Source: an uncultured Clostridia bacterium
GTDB lineage: Bacteria; Bacillota; Clostridia; Oscillospirales; Ruminococcaceae
DNA length: 6,160 nt
Direction: 5' to 3'
Assembly: GCA_946563605.1 (NCBI GenBank)
Contig: CAMNVW010000090.1
Span: 1-6,160, forward strand
Shown: positions 6,110 through 6,160 of the stretch, piece after piece
Layout of the letters: every line of letters starts with the position of its first letter
How positions within the stretch are numbered: the stretch's first letter is position 1
Program-made: the position numbers and the translations under genes
Notes under the pieces: model-generated
Database searches by the model: none
The model's input: only the letters and a program-made list of their open reading frames with translations
Told to the model about the DNA's origin: nothing

Positions 6110-6135
6110 GAAGTTCATTGTTTACAATGAACTTC
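6110..6135. repeat. Inverted repeat GAAGTTCATTG / CAATGAACTTC
   Basis: Perfect 11-base arms around a TTTA loop, the longest of the cluster. Two bases later the last hairpin begins: TGAGTTTGGC (6138-6147), AAA loop, GCCAAACTCA (6151-6160). Confidence 0.75.
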
Positions 6136-6160
6136 CGTGAGTTTGGCAAAGCCAAACTCA

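Larger units (their letters stand above)
5998..6160. repeat. Cluster of five tandem hairpins, probable dispersed intergenic repeat
   Basis: No gene is visible here. Five perfect inverted repeats follow one another: 5998-6019 (10-base arms), 6026-6044 (8), 6051-6067 (7), 6110-6135 (11) and 6138-6160 (10), with loops of 2-4 bases. The first three are tightly packed; an AT-rich stretch (6068-6109) separates them from the last two. Arm sequences differ from one hairpin to the next, so this is not a simple tandem repeat. The first three, with their GGTTGGG linkers, resemble composite intergenic hairpin elements that I recall being common in Clostridia genomes; that identification is from memory. 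The last hairpin ends exactly at the window edge, so the element may continue. Confidence 0.65.

Noticed and set aside
5998..6160. The hairpin cluster as a CRISPR array.
   Set aside because: The hairpins differ in sequence and spacing; there is no constant direct repeat and no cas gene.

Overview
The window most likely comes from a low-to-mid GC anaerobic Firmicute of the class Clostridia, possibly an Oscillospiraceae-like gut bacterium. The reasons are strong AGGAGG-type ribosome binding sites, consensus sigma-A promoters, Gram-positive signal peptides, a HTH-TPR regulator of the kind common in Firmicutes, and manganese-type phosphoglycerate mutase. This placement is inference; no marker gene fixes the genus.

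Two housekeeping genes flank a small accessory block. On the left (16-1524, +) is a complete IMP dehydrogenase (guaB) that closely follows the Tritrichomonas foetus enzyme type. On the right (4412-5926, -) is a complete cofactor-independent phosphoglycerate mutase (gpmI). Between them lie four genes: an XRE-HTH plus TPR-like regulator (1682-2590, +) with its own promoter; a convergent 75-residue secreted, proline-rich, acidic peptide (2607-2834, -); a divergently oriented trypsin-like serine protease (2996-3571, +) with its catalytic triad but no usable start codon; and a secreted two-domain beta-sandwich-like protein (3597-4337, +) just downstream. A strong hairpin at 4354-4391 closes the block against gpmI.

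The most striking DNA element is a 50-base inverted repeat (2905-2954, 21 of 23 arm positions complementary). It sits exactly between the divergent promoters of the peptide gene and the protease gene and includes most of both -35 boxes. A second, 10-base palindrome (2863-2872) lies at the predicted transcription start of the peptide gene. Together these suggest a jointly controlled module: an intracellular peptide-sensing-type regulator, a small exported peptide, a serine protease and a secreted protein. The pairing is inferred from layout only; the sequence does not prove that the peptide is a signal or that the regulator binds these sites. The protease appears damaged at its 5' end: its ribosome binding site is followed at ideal spacing by AAG where ATG would be expected.

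The right end (5998-6160), upstream of gpmI, contains five perfect short inverted repeats in about 160 bases and no gene. It looks like a composite dispersed intergenic repeat. The 157 bases between guaB and the regulator hold a hairpin terminator and the regulator promoter.
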